Shown one piece after another: positions 1 through 6,639 of a stretch of 10,984 nt of DNA (position 1 is its first letter; each line of letters opens with the position of its first letter). Below the pieces are notes generated by a model, which worked only from the letters and a program-made list of their open reading frames with translations, searched no databases and had not been told where the DNA came from. A program made the translations under genes and the position numbers. The stretch is from DATKWD01 sp035529695 (GTDB taxonomy: Bacteria > Actinomycetota > Acidimicrobiia > Acidimicrobiales > Salinilacustritrichaceae): contig DATKWD010000036.1 in NCBI GenBank assembly GCA_035529695.1, forward strand, positions 1 through 10,984, read 5' to 3'.

Positions 1-351
1 CTCGGGTTCACGGCGGGCCTCCTCGCGGGTCTGATGGGCGTCGGTGGCGGGATCATCACGGTGCCTGCGCTCACCGTGCTGGCCGGCTTTCCGCTGGTGG
101 TCGCCAAGGGCACGTCGCTCGCGGTCATCGTGCCCTCGGCCGTCGTCGGAACACTCCGCAACCGCTCCAAGCACAACGTCGATCTGCGGGCATCGGTCAC
201 GGTCGGTGTCGCGGGCATCGCGACCGCCTATGTGGCGTCGAAGATCAGCCTCGAACTCGACCCCGATCTCTCGGCTCGCCTCTTCGCCGCGCTCCTCGTC
301 GTCACCGCGCTCCGGATGGCCAACACGGTGCGGAAGAACTGGGCCGACTGA
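1..351 (+). CDS. TauE/SafE (TSUP) family membrane permease, C-terminal part
   Basis: The reading frame is open from the first base of the window and ends at TGA 349-351, leaving 116 visible residues. The family transports sulfite, organosulfonates or other small anions across the inner membrane, or moves them out of the cell. A glycine-rich segment, GLMGVGGGIITVPAL, lies near the visible start and is followed by TSLAVIVPSAVVGTLR. This is the signature repeat of the family, normally present once in each half of a protein of about 250-270 residues. Three or four hydrophobic helices are visible, and the protein ends in a short charged tail (RKNWAD). The upstream half is outside the window, so this is probably the second repeat. 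The substrate cannot be told from the sequence. The next gene starts 44 bases downstream on the same strand; co-transcription is possible but unproven. Confidence 0.85.
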   Translation, partial: LGFTAGLLAGLMGVGGGIITVPALTVLAGFPLVVAKGTSLAVIVPSAVVGTLRNRSKHNVDLRASVTVGVAGIATAYVASKISLELDPDLSARLFAALLVVTALRMANTVRKNWAD

Positions 352-368
352 CACCGAGGCTGGCAGTA

Positions 369-378
369 TCTGATCAGA
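369..378. promoter_or_regulatory. 10-bp perfect palindrome upstream of the amidohydrolase gene
   Basis: TCTGATCAGA lies in the 44-base gap between the permease and the amidohydrolase gene, 17 bases before the ATG and just ahead of a good ribosome binding site (AGGGGG, 386-391). A perfect palindrome at this place could be an operator for a dimeric regulator, for example of the GntR type. That is inference: a 10-bp palindrome can also occur by chance. Confidence 0.25.
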
Positions 379-395
379 CAAGTCCAGGGGGCACC

Positions 396-2087
396 ATGCA
401 CGATCTCGTCATTCGCGACGGCACCGTCGTCGACGGCACCGGCGAACCGACCCGTCACGCCGACGTCGCGGTCGACGACGGCATCATCACCGAAGTCGGT
501 GAAGATCTCGGAGCCGCGACCCGTGAGATCGACGCGGACGGGCGTGTCGTCGCTCCCGGTTGGGTCGACGTCCACACGCACTACGACGGCCAGGTCACCT
601 GGGATCCCGAGATGGCACCATCGTCGTGGCACGGCGTGACGTCGGTCGTGATGGGGAACTGTGGCGTCGGGTTCGCTCCGGTCCGCCCGGATGGTCAGGA
701 CTTCCTCGTCGAACTGATGGAGGCGGTCGAGGACATCCCCGGCACGGCACTCCACGAGGGCATCGACTGGAACTGGGAGAGCTTCGGCGAGTACCTCGAC
801 GCACTCGAGACGATGCCTCGCACCATCGACGTGGCAGCCCAGATGCCGCACGTCGCACTGCGTGCATACGTCATGGGCGAGCGGGCCCACGACGAGCCGA
901 ACACCGACGAGCTGGCCGAGATGTCGCGCCTGACCAAGCAGGCCATCGCCGACGGAGCCATCGGGTTCAGCACGTCACGCACGATCCTCCACAAGTCGAA
1001 GCACGGCCTCATCCCTGGCACACACTCTGCCCCCGACGAGCTCATCGCAATCGCCACCGGCATGGCCGAAGCAGGCAAGGGCATCTTCCAGTTCGTCTCC
1101 GACAGCATGGGGAGCACCGACGAGGAACGGGCGTGGGTCCGCGAGATCGCTGCGTTCAGTGGCCTGACGGTCACCTACTCACTCGCTCAGACGCCGTTCG
1201 CTCCGGCTGCATTCCGCGCAGCGCTCGATGATGCCCAGGCGCTCGGACGCAACGGAGTCACCGTCGTCCCTCAGGTTCCGGCCCGTCCGACCGGGATGCT
1301 GTTCGGGCTCCAGAGCTCGTTCAACCCGTTCATGGGCTACCCGAGCTACCGCGAACTGTGGAGCGTCTCGCTCGCCGAGCGGGTCGCCAAGTTGCGAGAC
1401 CCGGAGTTCCGGGCCCAGATCCTGGCCGAGGAGTTCCAGAGCCACGACCGCACGGCGCACTTCCTGGCGAAGAACTGGGCTCAGATGTTCCGACTGGGTG
1501 ATCCTCCCGACTACGAGCCAGCCCCCGAGACGTCGGTCGCCTCGACAGCGCAGCGAGAAGGCCGCCGCCCCGAAGAGGTCGTGCTCGACTGGCTGCTCGA
1601 GGACGACGGCAAGGCGCTGTTGTTCGCCCCGCTCGGGTCCTATGTCGACCACGACCACGAGGCGATCCGCGAGATGATCAGCCACCCGTCTTCGGCGATC
1701 GGGCTGTCCGACGGCGGTGCGCATTGCGGGTTGATCTGTGACGCGTCGTTCCCGTCGTACCTTCTGACCCATTGGGTTCGTGATCGGACCCGGGGCGAAC
1801 GGCTGCCCCTCGAACTCGTCGTGCACAAGCAGACCCAGGCCACAGCACGGGCCTACGGCATGACCGACCGCGGCGTGATCGCCGAGGGCAAGAAGGCCGA
1901 TCTCAACGTCATCGATCTCGATGCCATGCACCTGCACGCGCCCGACATGGTCTTCGATCTGCCTGCTGGTGGACGTCGCCTCGTCCAGCGGGTCGACGGC
2001 TACGTGGCCACGGTCCAGACCGGCGAGGTCACCTTCGAGAACGGCGAACCGACCGGAGCCCGTCCGGGTAGGGTCGTGCGCGCCTGA
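396..2087 (+). CDS. Amidohydrolase family 3 protein, N-acyl-D-amino-acid deacylase type
   Basis: This 563-residue protein belongs to the metal-dependent amidohydrolase superfamily, in the branch containing D-aminoacylases and N-acyl-D-glutamate/aspartate deacylases. These hydrolyse the N-acyl group from D-amino acids in the cytoplasm. Visible signs are the N-terminal beta-sandwich start (DLVIRDGTVVDGTG), the metal motif HTHYDGQ with His60 and His62, a cysteine in GNCGVGF (Cys89) at the place of the bridging cysteine of the Alcaligenes enzyme, and the late catalytic aspartate in LSDGGAH (Asp439). The C-terminal segment GVIAEGKKADLNVIDLD is the usual return to the sandwich domain. The ATG at 396 has a strong Shine-Dalgarno (AGGGGG) 4 bases upstream. 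The length is somewhat above the 480-500 residues of classical D-aminoacylases and fits a common actinobacterial subgroup. The exact acyl-amino acid is unknown; related members act on other amides or cyclic imides. The gene ends 7 bases from the end of the convergent MBL gene. A weak 6-bp inverted repeat (2072-2077 with 2098-2103) spans that junction. Confidence 0.85.
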   Translation: MHDLVIRDGTVVDGTGEPTRHADVAVDDGIITEVGEDLGAATREIDADGRVVAPGWVDVHTHYDGQVTWDPEMAPSSWHGVTSVVMGNCGVGFAPVRPDGQDFLVELMEAVEDIPGTALHEGIDWNWESFGEYLDALETMPRTIDVAAQMPHVALRAYVMGERAHDEPNTDELAEMSRLTKQAIADGAIGFSTSRTILHKSKHGLIPGTHSAPDELIAIATGMAEAGKGIFQFVSDSMGSTDEERAWVREIAAFSGLTVTYSLAQTPFAPAAFRAALDDAQALGRNGVTVVPQVPARPTGMLFGLQSSFNPFMGYPSYRELWSVSLAERVAKLRDPEFRAQILAEEFQSHDRTAHFLAKNWAQMFRLGDPPDYEPAPETSVASTAQREGRRPEEVVLDWLLEDDGKALLFAPLGSYVDHDHEAIREMISHPSSAIGLSDGGAHCGLICDASFPSYLLTHWVRDRTRGERLPLELVVHKQTQATARAYGMTDRGVIAEGKKADLNVIDLDAMHLHAPDMVFDLPAGGRRLVQRVDGYVATVQTGEVTFENGEPTGARPGRVVRA

Positions 2088-2094
2088 TCGGGAT

Positions 2095-2805
2095 TCAACG
2101 ACCGAACATGGCGAGCCACTGCTGCTCGGTCTCGGGTTTGAACACGTAGTTCCACCTGCGGGTCTCGCCCATCGTCGCGCTCGGTTCGGCCGAGTAGAGG
2201 TGGCCTGGGAACAAGATGGCGTCGTCGGGGACCTTGGACAGCTTGGTGTTGATGCTCTCGTACAGCGCCGACGGGTCGCCACCTGGGAGGTCGGTGCGCC
2301 CGCAACCCTCGAGGAACAACGTGTCGCCGGCGACGAGCTTGTTGTCGACGAGGAAGCACTGGCTCCCGGGCGTGTGACCAGGCGTGTGGATCAACTCGAT
2401 GTCGATCGCGCCGACCGAAACGATGTCCGAGGATGCGTGGGTGACCAGGTCGTCCGTGGCGCCAGTCATGAACGTGACGCCGTCGGCCTCGTCGGCCTGC
2501 ACGTGGATCGGCACTTGTTTCTTCATCAGAAGCTCGCGGACCCCCGAGATGGTGTGCCCCATCATCGAGCCGCCCACGTGATCGGGGTGATAGTGGGTCG
2601 CAAGCGCTCCGGTGAGATGCATGCCGTCCGCGTCGAGGATGTCGAGTAGCCCGGTGACGTCGTAGGCAGGATCGACGATCACCGCCTCGCGCGTCTCGGT
2701 GTCGCCGATGAGGTAGACGAAGTTGACCATCTGTCGGGCAATCGGGTCGGTCGTCGCGAAGTCGCGTCCCGCGAGGAGCTGCTTGAAGTAGAGGCGATCG
2801 CTCAT
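2095..2805 (-). CDS. MBL-fold metallo-hydrolase, glyoxalase II / persulfide dioxygenase-like
   Basis: This 236-residue cytoplasmic protein has a complete metallo-beta-lactamase metal set: THYHPDH (His71, His73, Asp75, His76), His144 in HTPGHTPGS, Asp161 in AGDTLF and His202 in FPGHLY. The stretch LEGCGRTDLPGGDP closely resembles the GCGRTDF segment of ETHE1-type persulfide dioxygenases and related glyoxalase II-like proteins. The length matches that group (about 215-255). The substrate is probably a glutathione-, mycothiol- or persulfide-type thiol compound, but hydrolase and dioxygenase activities cannot be separated by eye. I chose ATG 2805. A longer in-frame extension (to 3096) exists, but it is arginine/proline-rich and lies across the divergent gene. 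No clear Shine-Dalgarno is present. A TANNNT hexamer (TAGGCT, 2819-2814) sits 8 bases before the ATG, which suggests a leaderless message. Confidence 0.87.
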   Translation of the reverse strand: MSDRLYFKQLLAGRDFATTDPIARQMVNFVYLIGDTETREAVIVDPAYDVTGLLDILDADGMHLTGALATHYHPDHVGGSMMGHTISGVRELLMKKQVPIHVQADEADGVTFMTGATDDLVTHASSDIVSVGAIDIELIHTPGHTPGSQCFLVDNKLVAGDTLFLEGCGRTDLPGGDPSALYESINTKLSKVPDDAILFPGHLYSAEPSATMGETRRWNYVFKPETEQQWLAMFGR

Positions 2806-2813
2806 GACCGACC

Positions 2814-2819
2814 AGCCTA
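2814..2819 (-). promoter_or_regulatory. Possible -10 element for the MBL-fold gene (leaderless start)
   Basis: On the minus strand TAGGCT fits the actinobacterial -10 pattern TANNNT and ends 8 bases before the ATG at 2805. Transcription would then start at or next to the start codon, which fits the lack of a ribosome binding site. No convincing -35 box is visible, so this is inference. Confidence 0.3.
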
Positions 2820-2932
2820 GGTTTCTCCAGGGTCGGCGCAGTGCTCGCCGTGGACGCGGAGCTTGTCGGATTCTCGAAGGGATCGAGTTGGGACTTGCGG
2901 AAGGGTCTCGAAGCGGGAATGGTCTCCGTTCC

Positions 2933-3502
2933 ATGGATGAAGCCACCTTCGACCGGAGGACGCTCATCGCTGCAGCGTTGGCCATTCTCGGGTTCGTGGC
3001 GCTCGGCGTGGTGATCGTGCTGTTCGGTGCCCCCGACGATCCCGAGTCGGTGCTGGCAGGGCGCGCGTCGGAGTCGACCACCACACGCGAGACCATCGAC
3101 GGGCCCGCCGTGCCCGCGACGCTGACGGTGGCCCCGATCGAGATCGGGTTCGAGACCGAACGAGGGCTGGGGTTCGAAGAACGGCGAACTTGGGTCTATG
3201 ACCCGACGACCCGAACGCTTCGCAATCTCGTCATCCTCGAGCCCGATGTCGACGAGTTGTTGGTCGGCCACACCGAGGTGATTCCGCCGTCGGTGCTCGA
3301 TCTCGGCGACATCGTCTTCGATCCCGAGACCGACGATGTCACGGTCGCCGACGACGGTACGGAGACGTACCGATTCGCGGTGCTGGGTCGCACCGACGAG
3401 CCCGCCGAGCTCGGGTGGCAGGTCGTCACCGCAGACGAGCTCGACGAGGCCGATCTGGATGCGCTGGCCGCAGACCTCGTCGCGGCACGCGAGGCCGGCT
3501 GA
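2933..3502 (+). CDS. Hypothetical single-pass membrane protein
   Basis: I do not recognise this protein, which has 189 residues from ATG 2933. A short N-terminus with two arginines (FDRR) is followed by one hydrophobic helix at about residues 10-32. The remaining ~155 residues are acidic, begin with a Ser/Thr-rich stretch (ESTTTRET), and would lie outside the membrane by the positive-inside rule. The outer part looks folded, with alternating beta-like segments (TLTVAPIEIGFETE, RTWVYDPTTRTLRNLVIL, TETYRFAVLG), and ends in an acidic helix (ADELDEADLDALAADLVAAREAG). No cysteine or catalytic motif stands out. An in-frame ATG exists at 2804, but the added residues are arginine-rich and look like read-through of the divergent promoter region. 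The gene diverges from the MBL gene across 127 bases and converges on the PaaX-like regulator, with a hairpin between them. Confidence 0.7.
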   Translation: MDEATFDRRTLIAAALAILGFVALGVVIVLFGAPDDPESVLAGRASESTTTRETIDGPAVPATLTVAPIEIGFETERGLGFEERRTWVYDPTTRTLRNLVILEPDVDELLVGHTEVIPPSVLDLGDIVFDPETDDVTVADDGTETYRFAVLGRTDEPAELGWQVVTADELDEADLDALAADLVAAREAG

Positions 3503-3521
3503 CTCGGGAACGTCAGCCGGC
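3494..3521. terminator. Bidirectional hairpin between two convergent genes
   Basis: GCCGGCTGAC (3494-3503) pairs perfectly with GTCAGCCGGC (3512-3521), giving a 10-bp GC-rich stem with an 8-base loop. It contains the TGA stop of the upstream plus-strand gene and ends at the base before the stop of the minus-strand regulator, exactly where a shared terminator would be. No U-tract follows on either side, as is common in high-GC actinobacteria. The structure is seen directly; termination is inferred. Confidence 0.65.
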
Positions 3522-4292
3522 TCAGGTGACCTTGAACCACGAGCGATGTGCCCGCTTGAAGACGACTTCGTGCCGGTCGAAGGAGCGACGAAGTGCGTCG
3601 CCGGGCCAGTCGTCCACGAGTTCGTCGGGGAGCAGGGGATCGGATCCGAAGTGGCGGATCACATCAGCAGAGAGCAGGAACCCGCGCTCGAGCGCCTCGC
3701 GGTCCGCCGAGGAGAGCGCTGGTTCGAGCCGGGTCATCTCGGCGATCAGGCGTTCGGCGTCGGCTGCCCACGCACCTGCCGCGAAGAGGTCGACCGGTGG
3801 CGCGTCGGGAATCGCGCCGGTGACCCATGTGCTCTGCGCAGCCAGGACGGCTCGGCTGTCGGCGAGCCGGTCAGCATCGAGGTTGTCCGGCCGGCACCAC
3901 AGGCCTTCCCGCCACTCGACGAGCCTGAGTCGTCTGCCGGCTTCACGAAACGCAGCGCGGTCTCTTGGCGTTCGAGCGCCCGGGGCGACGACGGCGAGGG
4001 TCCACGTGCGGTCCCATGATCGTCGTTCAGCCGAACGGCTGAGCGCCTGACGCGATTTCCGAGCGCGCAGTTCGCCGATCAACTCGTAGCTGCCATCTGC
4101 GGCAGCGAGTTCGTGGGCAGTGACCATGCGGGACAGCGCCGTTCTCGTCGTGCCTTCGGTGACACCGAACATCTCGTTCGACCGCACCACGAACTGAGCC
4201 GTTGCCCGCGGTGGGTCGAGTCCGAGGAGGAGCGAGGCGATCAAGGACCGCGCGGTCAGTGGGGAGCGAGCGCCATTACGGATGGAGGACAC
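3522..4292 (-). CDS. PaaX-family transcriptional regulator
   Basis: This protein has 256 residues from GTG 4292. PaaX repressors control phenylacetate and other CoA-linked catabolic genes and are released by an aryl- or acyl-CoA. The N-terminal winged helix-turn-helix runs from about residue 12 to 75 (LTARSLIASLLLG, then SNEMFGVTEGTTRTALSRMVTAHELAAADGSYEL), which is the typical PaaX pattern. The C-terminal PaaX_C domain is clear near residues 205-250 (LSADVIRHFGSDPLLPDELV, DDWPGDALRRSFDR, FKRAHRSWF). The length fits actinobacterial PaaX-like proteins. An in-frame ATG at 4322 would overlap the divergent desaturase start, so I prefer GTG 4292. It has no Shine-Dalgarno but a TACACT hexamer 10 bases upstream. 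The divergent desaturase gene is the obvious candidate target. The effector is unknown; a fatty acyl-CoA is a guess from that neighbour. Confidence 0.85.
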   Translation of the reverse strand: MSSIRNGARSPLTARSLIASLLLGLDPPRATAQFVVRSNEMFGVTEGTTRTALSRMVTAHELAAADGSYELIGELRARKSRQALSRSAERRSWDRTWTLAVVAPGARTPRDRAAFREAGRRLRLVEWREGLWCRPDNLDADRLADSRAVLAAQSTWVTGAIPDAPPVDLFAAGAWAADAERLIAEMTRLEPALSSADREALERGFLLSADVIRHFGSDPLLPDELVDDWPGDALRRSFDRHEVVFKRAHRSWFKVT

Positions 4293-4308
4293 GTGTAGTT
4301 GAAGTGTA
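4289..4308. promoter_or_regulatory. Divergent control region with paired GTGTA repeats and a palindrome
   Basis: Between the regulator start (4292) and the desaturase start (4321) there are two direct GTGTA repeats, at 4293-4297 and 4304-4308, spaced 11 bases (about one helical turn). The 8-bp palindrome ACACGTGT (4289-4296) overlaps the first. Read on the minus strand, the second repeat is part of TACACT, a possible -10 for the regulator gene. This arrangement suits an operator through which the PaaX-like protein controls itself and the desaturase. Function is inferred. Confidence 0.4.
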
Positions 4309-4320
4309 AGGTAGGTGACC

Positions 4321-5283
4321 ATGACCGCGGTGACCGAGCCCCTGACGACGGTGCTCCCGCCGCCGAGCGCCCTTCCTGATGTGCTGCCCACGGAACGACT
4401 TCTGGCGTCGGGCAAGCCGGTTCGACCCCTGCGTGACGAACTCCGCCGGATCGACGACCTCCGCAATGTCGGGAGCCTCGTGCTCACCTGGCTCCAACCC
4501 GTCGTGACGATCGGGCTGGCCGTGTGGATCGGGCACCCGCTCGCGTACGTCGTCGCCTTCTTCCTGATGGGTCCGGCCTACGTCCGGTTCGCGATCCTCG
4601 GGCACGAGGCTGCCCATCGTCTGCTCTTCACCGACAAGCGACTGAACGACTTCATCGGCCGTTGGTTCGTCGCGTATCCGGGCTTTGTTCCGTTCGAGGG
4701 GTATCGGCGGAGTCACTTCGCCCACCACAAGGACGAGTTCGGACCCGATGAGCCCGATCTCAATCTCTACAACGGCTATCCGATCACCTCTGCCTCGTTC
4801 TGGCGCAAGATGCGGCGCGACGCATTCGGCAAGAGCGGATGGAAGAACCTCAAGGGTCTCTTGATGGCGCTCACCAGCAAGACGGCCCGCCCCTTCGCAG
4901 GGCGCATCGTTTGCGCGCAGGTCGTGATCCTCGCGATGTTCACCGCGGTCGGCCGGCCCGAGCTCTTCGTGCTCCTGTGGCTGCTCCCGTGGATGACCGT
5001 GTGGCGGGTCATGAACCGCCTGCGGGCCATCGCCGAGCACGGTGGAATGATGCGCTCGAAGGACCGCCGGCTCACCACCCACCACGTCGAGCAGTCGTGG
5101 TTGGCCCGAGCGACACTCGTTCCGTTCAACACGGGCTGGCACCTCGCTCACCACGTCGACATGGGAGTGCCGTGGCGCAACCTGCCCAAGTTGCACGCCG
5201 AACTCGTGGCGGCCGGCTGGGTGACGCCCGAGTACACCTACCCGAGCTATCGCGCGTTGTGGAAGGCGCTGCGTTCGGGCTGA
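4321..5283 (+). CDS. Membrane fatty acid desaturase
   Basis: This 320-residue integral membrane di-iron enzyme introduces double bonds into fatty acyl chains, using O2 and electrons from a ferredoxin or similar carrier. All three histidine boxes are present: HEAAH (95-99), HFAHH (132-136) and HLAHH (274-278). A further histidine in AIAEHGG is at the usual place of an extra metal ligand. Hydrophobic helices lie before box 1 (about 55-92) and between boxes 2 and 3 (about 195-235). The ATG at 4321 is preceded by AAGGTAGG with 5 bases spacing; the GTG at 4315 overlaps that site and is less likely. Position specificity and acyl carrier (CoA, ACP or phospholipid) cannot be read from the sequence. 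The gene is divergent from the PaaX-like regulator, which probably controls it. It ends 16 bases from the convergent DinB-MOSC gene. Confidence 0.9.
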   Translation: MTAVTEPLTTVLPPPSALPDVLPTERLLASGKPVRPLRDELRRIDDLRNVGSLVLTWLQPVVTIGLAVWIGHPLAYVVAFFLMGPAYVRFAILGHEAAHRLLFTDKRLNDFIGRWFVAYPGFVPFEGYRRSHFAHHKDEFGPDEPDLNLYNGYPITSASFWRKMRRDAFGKSGWKNLKGLLMALTSKTARPFAGRIVCAQVVILAMFTAVGRPELFVLLWLLPWMTVWRVMNRLRAIAEHGGMMRSKDRRLTTHHVEQSWLARATLVPFNTGWHLAHHVDMGVPWRNLPKLHAELVAAGWVTPEYTYPSYRALWKALRSG

Positions 5284-5299
5284 TGAGCTGTCGACCGCC

Positions 5300-6292
5300 C
5301 TACGGTTCGACGACGACCTCGTCGCCGGCCCGAACGGTCCCGCCCTCGAGGACCCATGCGTAGGCCCGACTCCATCCCGGGTGCCGCTCGTGGTTCATCC
5401 GGTTGAAGTCTCCGTCGGCGAACCAGGCGGCGTTCTTCGCACAAGGTGTCGCCCACGCCGAGACCTCCACCGATACGTCACCGACGAGGAGCCGTACGCC
5501 CGGTCGGATCGTCGACCAATCGACGCCGCTGACCGTCAGGTTCTCGCCGGCGAGACCAGCGCTGATCGGATGGCCTTCCGAGCGGAGTGATCCGATCACC
5601 TCTTCACTCCAGAGACACAACGCCTGAAGTGGTCGGCCGTGGTGCAGCCGATCGTTCTGGGCGTCGCCGACCAGGCCCGCTCGCCCCACTTCGGCCACCG
5701 CCACAGGCGTCTTGGGGACGCCGCCGTCGGACGTGTTGATCTGGGTCAGCCTCCCGCGTTGGCTCGGGGCTCCGACCCCGAGCGCATGAAGGCCACGCCC
5801 CACGTCCTTGAGATGGTGGGTCGCGTCGTGCACGACATGGCCGACGGTCCAGGCGAGGTCGTGGGTTCCTGACCCCCAGGTGTGGGTGTGACCCCAGATG
5901 TCCTCGGGAATCCCCTGCGCCCTCGCGGCCATGGCCTGAGCTGCCTCATCGAGTTCGTCGATCGACTCGCCGATCGATCGTGGCGTGACGGGGTCGCCGA
6001 TGTCGTCGGGCTGGAGCGGTTCACCGTCGAACACCAGCGCGTCCTGATCGATCATCGCCGCGACCAGCAGATCGAGGAGGCGGGTCACGTCGCGAGAGTG
6101 GGCGGCGTACTCGAGGGCCGACCAGATCTCGGGTGCAGGCCGGGTGGCGAGCACGTGTTCGTCGATCCCTTCGACCGTCGTTCGCCACATGGGTGCCAGC
6201 GCGCCCAGCGTGCCGAGCAGGTCGTCGTGGGTGTAGTCGGAGCTGACGAACTGGCACTCGTCGCACGTCTCGATCTCGGCGAGGTGGGTCAT
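5300..6292 (-). CDS. DinB-like / MOSC domain fusion protein
   Basis: This 330-residue protein carries two unrelated domains. Residues 1-170 look like a DinB/YfiT four-helix metal-binding domain, the superfamily that also contains mycothiol- and bacillithiol-dependent transferases. The expected histidine triad is present: His65 in EYAAHSRD, plus His155 and His159 in HVVHDATHHLKDVGRGL. A CxxC pair (Cys10, Cys13) precedes it. After a short linker, residues 183-330 form a MOSC domain of the YiiM type: DRLHHGRPLQALCLWSEE, AGENLTVSGVDWSTIRPG, and the conserved cysteine in WATPCAKN (Cys284). MOSC proteins carry sulfur or molybdenum cofactor and act in cofactor sulfuration or reduction of N-hydroxylated compounds. 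Both domains appear intact, and no stop or frameshift lies between them. I chose ATG 6292; an in-frame ATG 30 bases upstream (6322) is possible, and neither has a Shine-Dalgarno. The function of the fusion is not known to me; a detoxification or thiol/Moco role is inference. Confidence 0.83.
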   Translation of the reverse strand: MTHLAEIETCDECQFVSSDYTHDDLLGTLGALAPMWRTTVEGIDEHVLATRPAPEIWSALEYAAHSRDVTRLLDLLVAAMIDQDALVFDGEPLQPDDIGDPVTPRSIGESIDELDEAAQAMAARAQGIPEDIWGHTHTWGSGTHDLAWTVGHVVHDATHHLKDVGRGLHALGVGAPSQRGRLTQINTSDGGVPKTPVAVAEVGRAGLVGDAQNDRLHHGRPLQALCLWSEEVIGSLRSEGHPISAGLAGENLTVSGVDWSTIRPGVRLLVGDVSVEVSAWATPCAKNAAWFADGDFNRMNHERHPGWSRAYAWVLEGGTVRAGDEVVVEP

Positions 6293-6323
6293 GGGCTCAG
6301 TCTGCCGCCAGAATGTGGCGACC

Positions 6324-6525
6324 ATGACCCATCGCATCGTCTCGCTCGATCATGTTCGTCGCTGCCCGCAAGGCGCATCCGGCCCTCCGCATCGGTGACC
6401 TCGACGACCTCGCTCGGCAGCTGGCGTCGGCCGGACACGAGCCCCGGTGGTCCGATGAGCTCGAAGACCGGCGGTTCCACGCCGACGACTGCTTCGGCAA
6501 CCGGATCGAGTTCATCGAAGCCTGA
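6324..6525 (+). pseudogene. VOC (glyoxalase/bleomycin-resistance) family gene with internal deletion
   Basis: Two pieces of one family lie side by side in different frames. From ATG 6324 the frame reads MTHRIVSLDHV, the standard N-terminus of a VOC protein, then runs into unrelated residues and stops at 6396-6398. From about 6355 a second frame reads FVAARKAHPALRIGDLDDLA and ends in WSDELEDRRFHADDCFGNRI-EFIEA before TGA 6523, which is the standard C-terminal half. Together they give about 67 residues against about 115-125 in the family, so some 50 residues are missing at the join near 6351-6357 and the frame is shifted. The conserved His of the first strand and the last Glu remain; the middle metal-site region is gone. 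A 57-residue product from ATG 6352 is possible but would lack half the fold. The gene was divergent from the DinB-MOSC gene. It is most likely a dead gene. Confidence 0.7.
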
Positions 6526-6639
6526 GCTGCCGGAACTCGCCATCACGGCACCGGGTCGCAGGGGAATTCTTAGAGATCGCAGCGGACGTGGGCGTCATCG
6601 ATCTGTCGGCTGATGATCGTTATCGTCGTCGAAACCACC

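Noticed and set aside
1179..2282. A 367-codon minus-strand open frame opposite the amidohydrolase gene
   Set aside because: It is antisense to a gene with clear catalytic motifs, and no domain is recognisable in its translation.
2804..2932. An upstream in-frame start for the one-pass membrane protein
   Set aside because: The extra 43 residues are Arg/Gly-rich and unlike a membrane protein N-terminus; the ATG at 2933 directly precedes the anchor.
2000..3271. A 423-codon minus-strand open frame overlapping the MBL gene and the membrane protein gene
   Set aside because: It is arginine/histidine-rich and in the wrong frame for the MBL gene, whose own frame has every metal-binding motif.
6289..6546. 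An 85-codon minus-strand open frame opposite the VOC remnant
   Set aside because: The plus strand here carries readable VOC sequence; the minus product shows no motif and overlaps the start of the DinB-MOSC gene.
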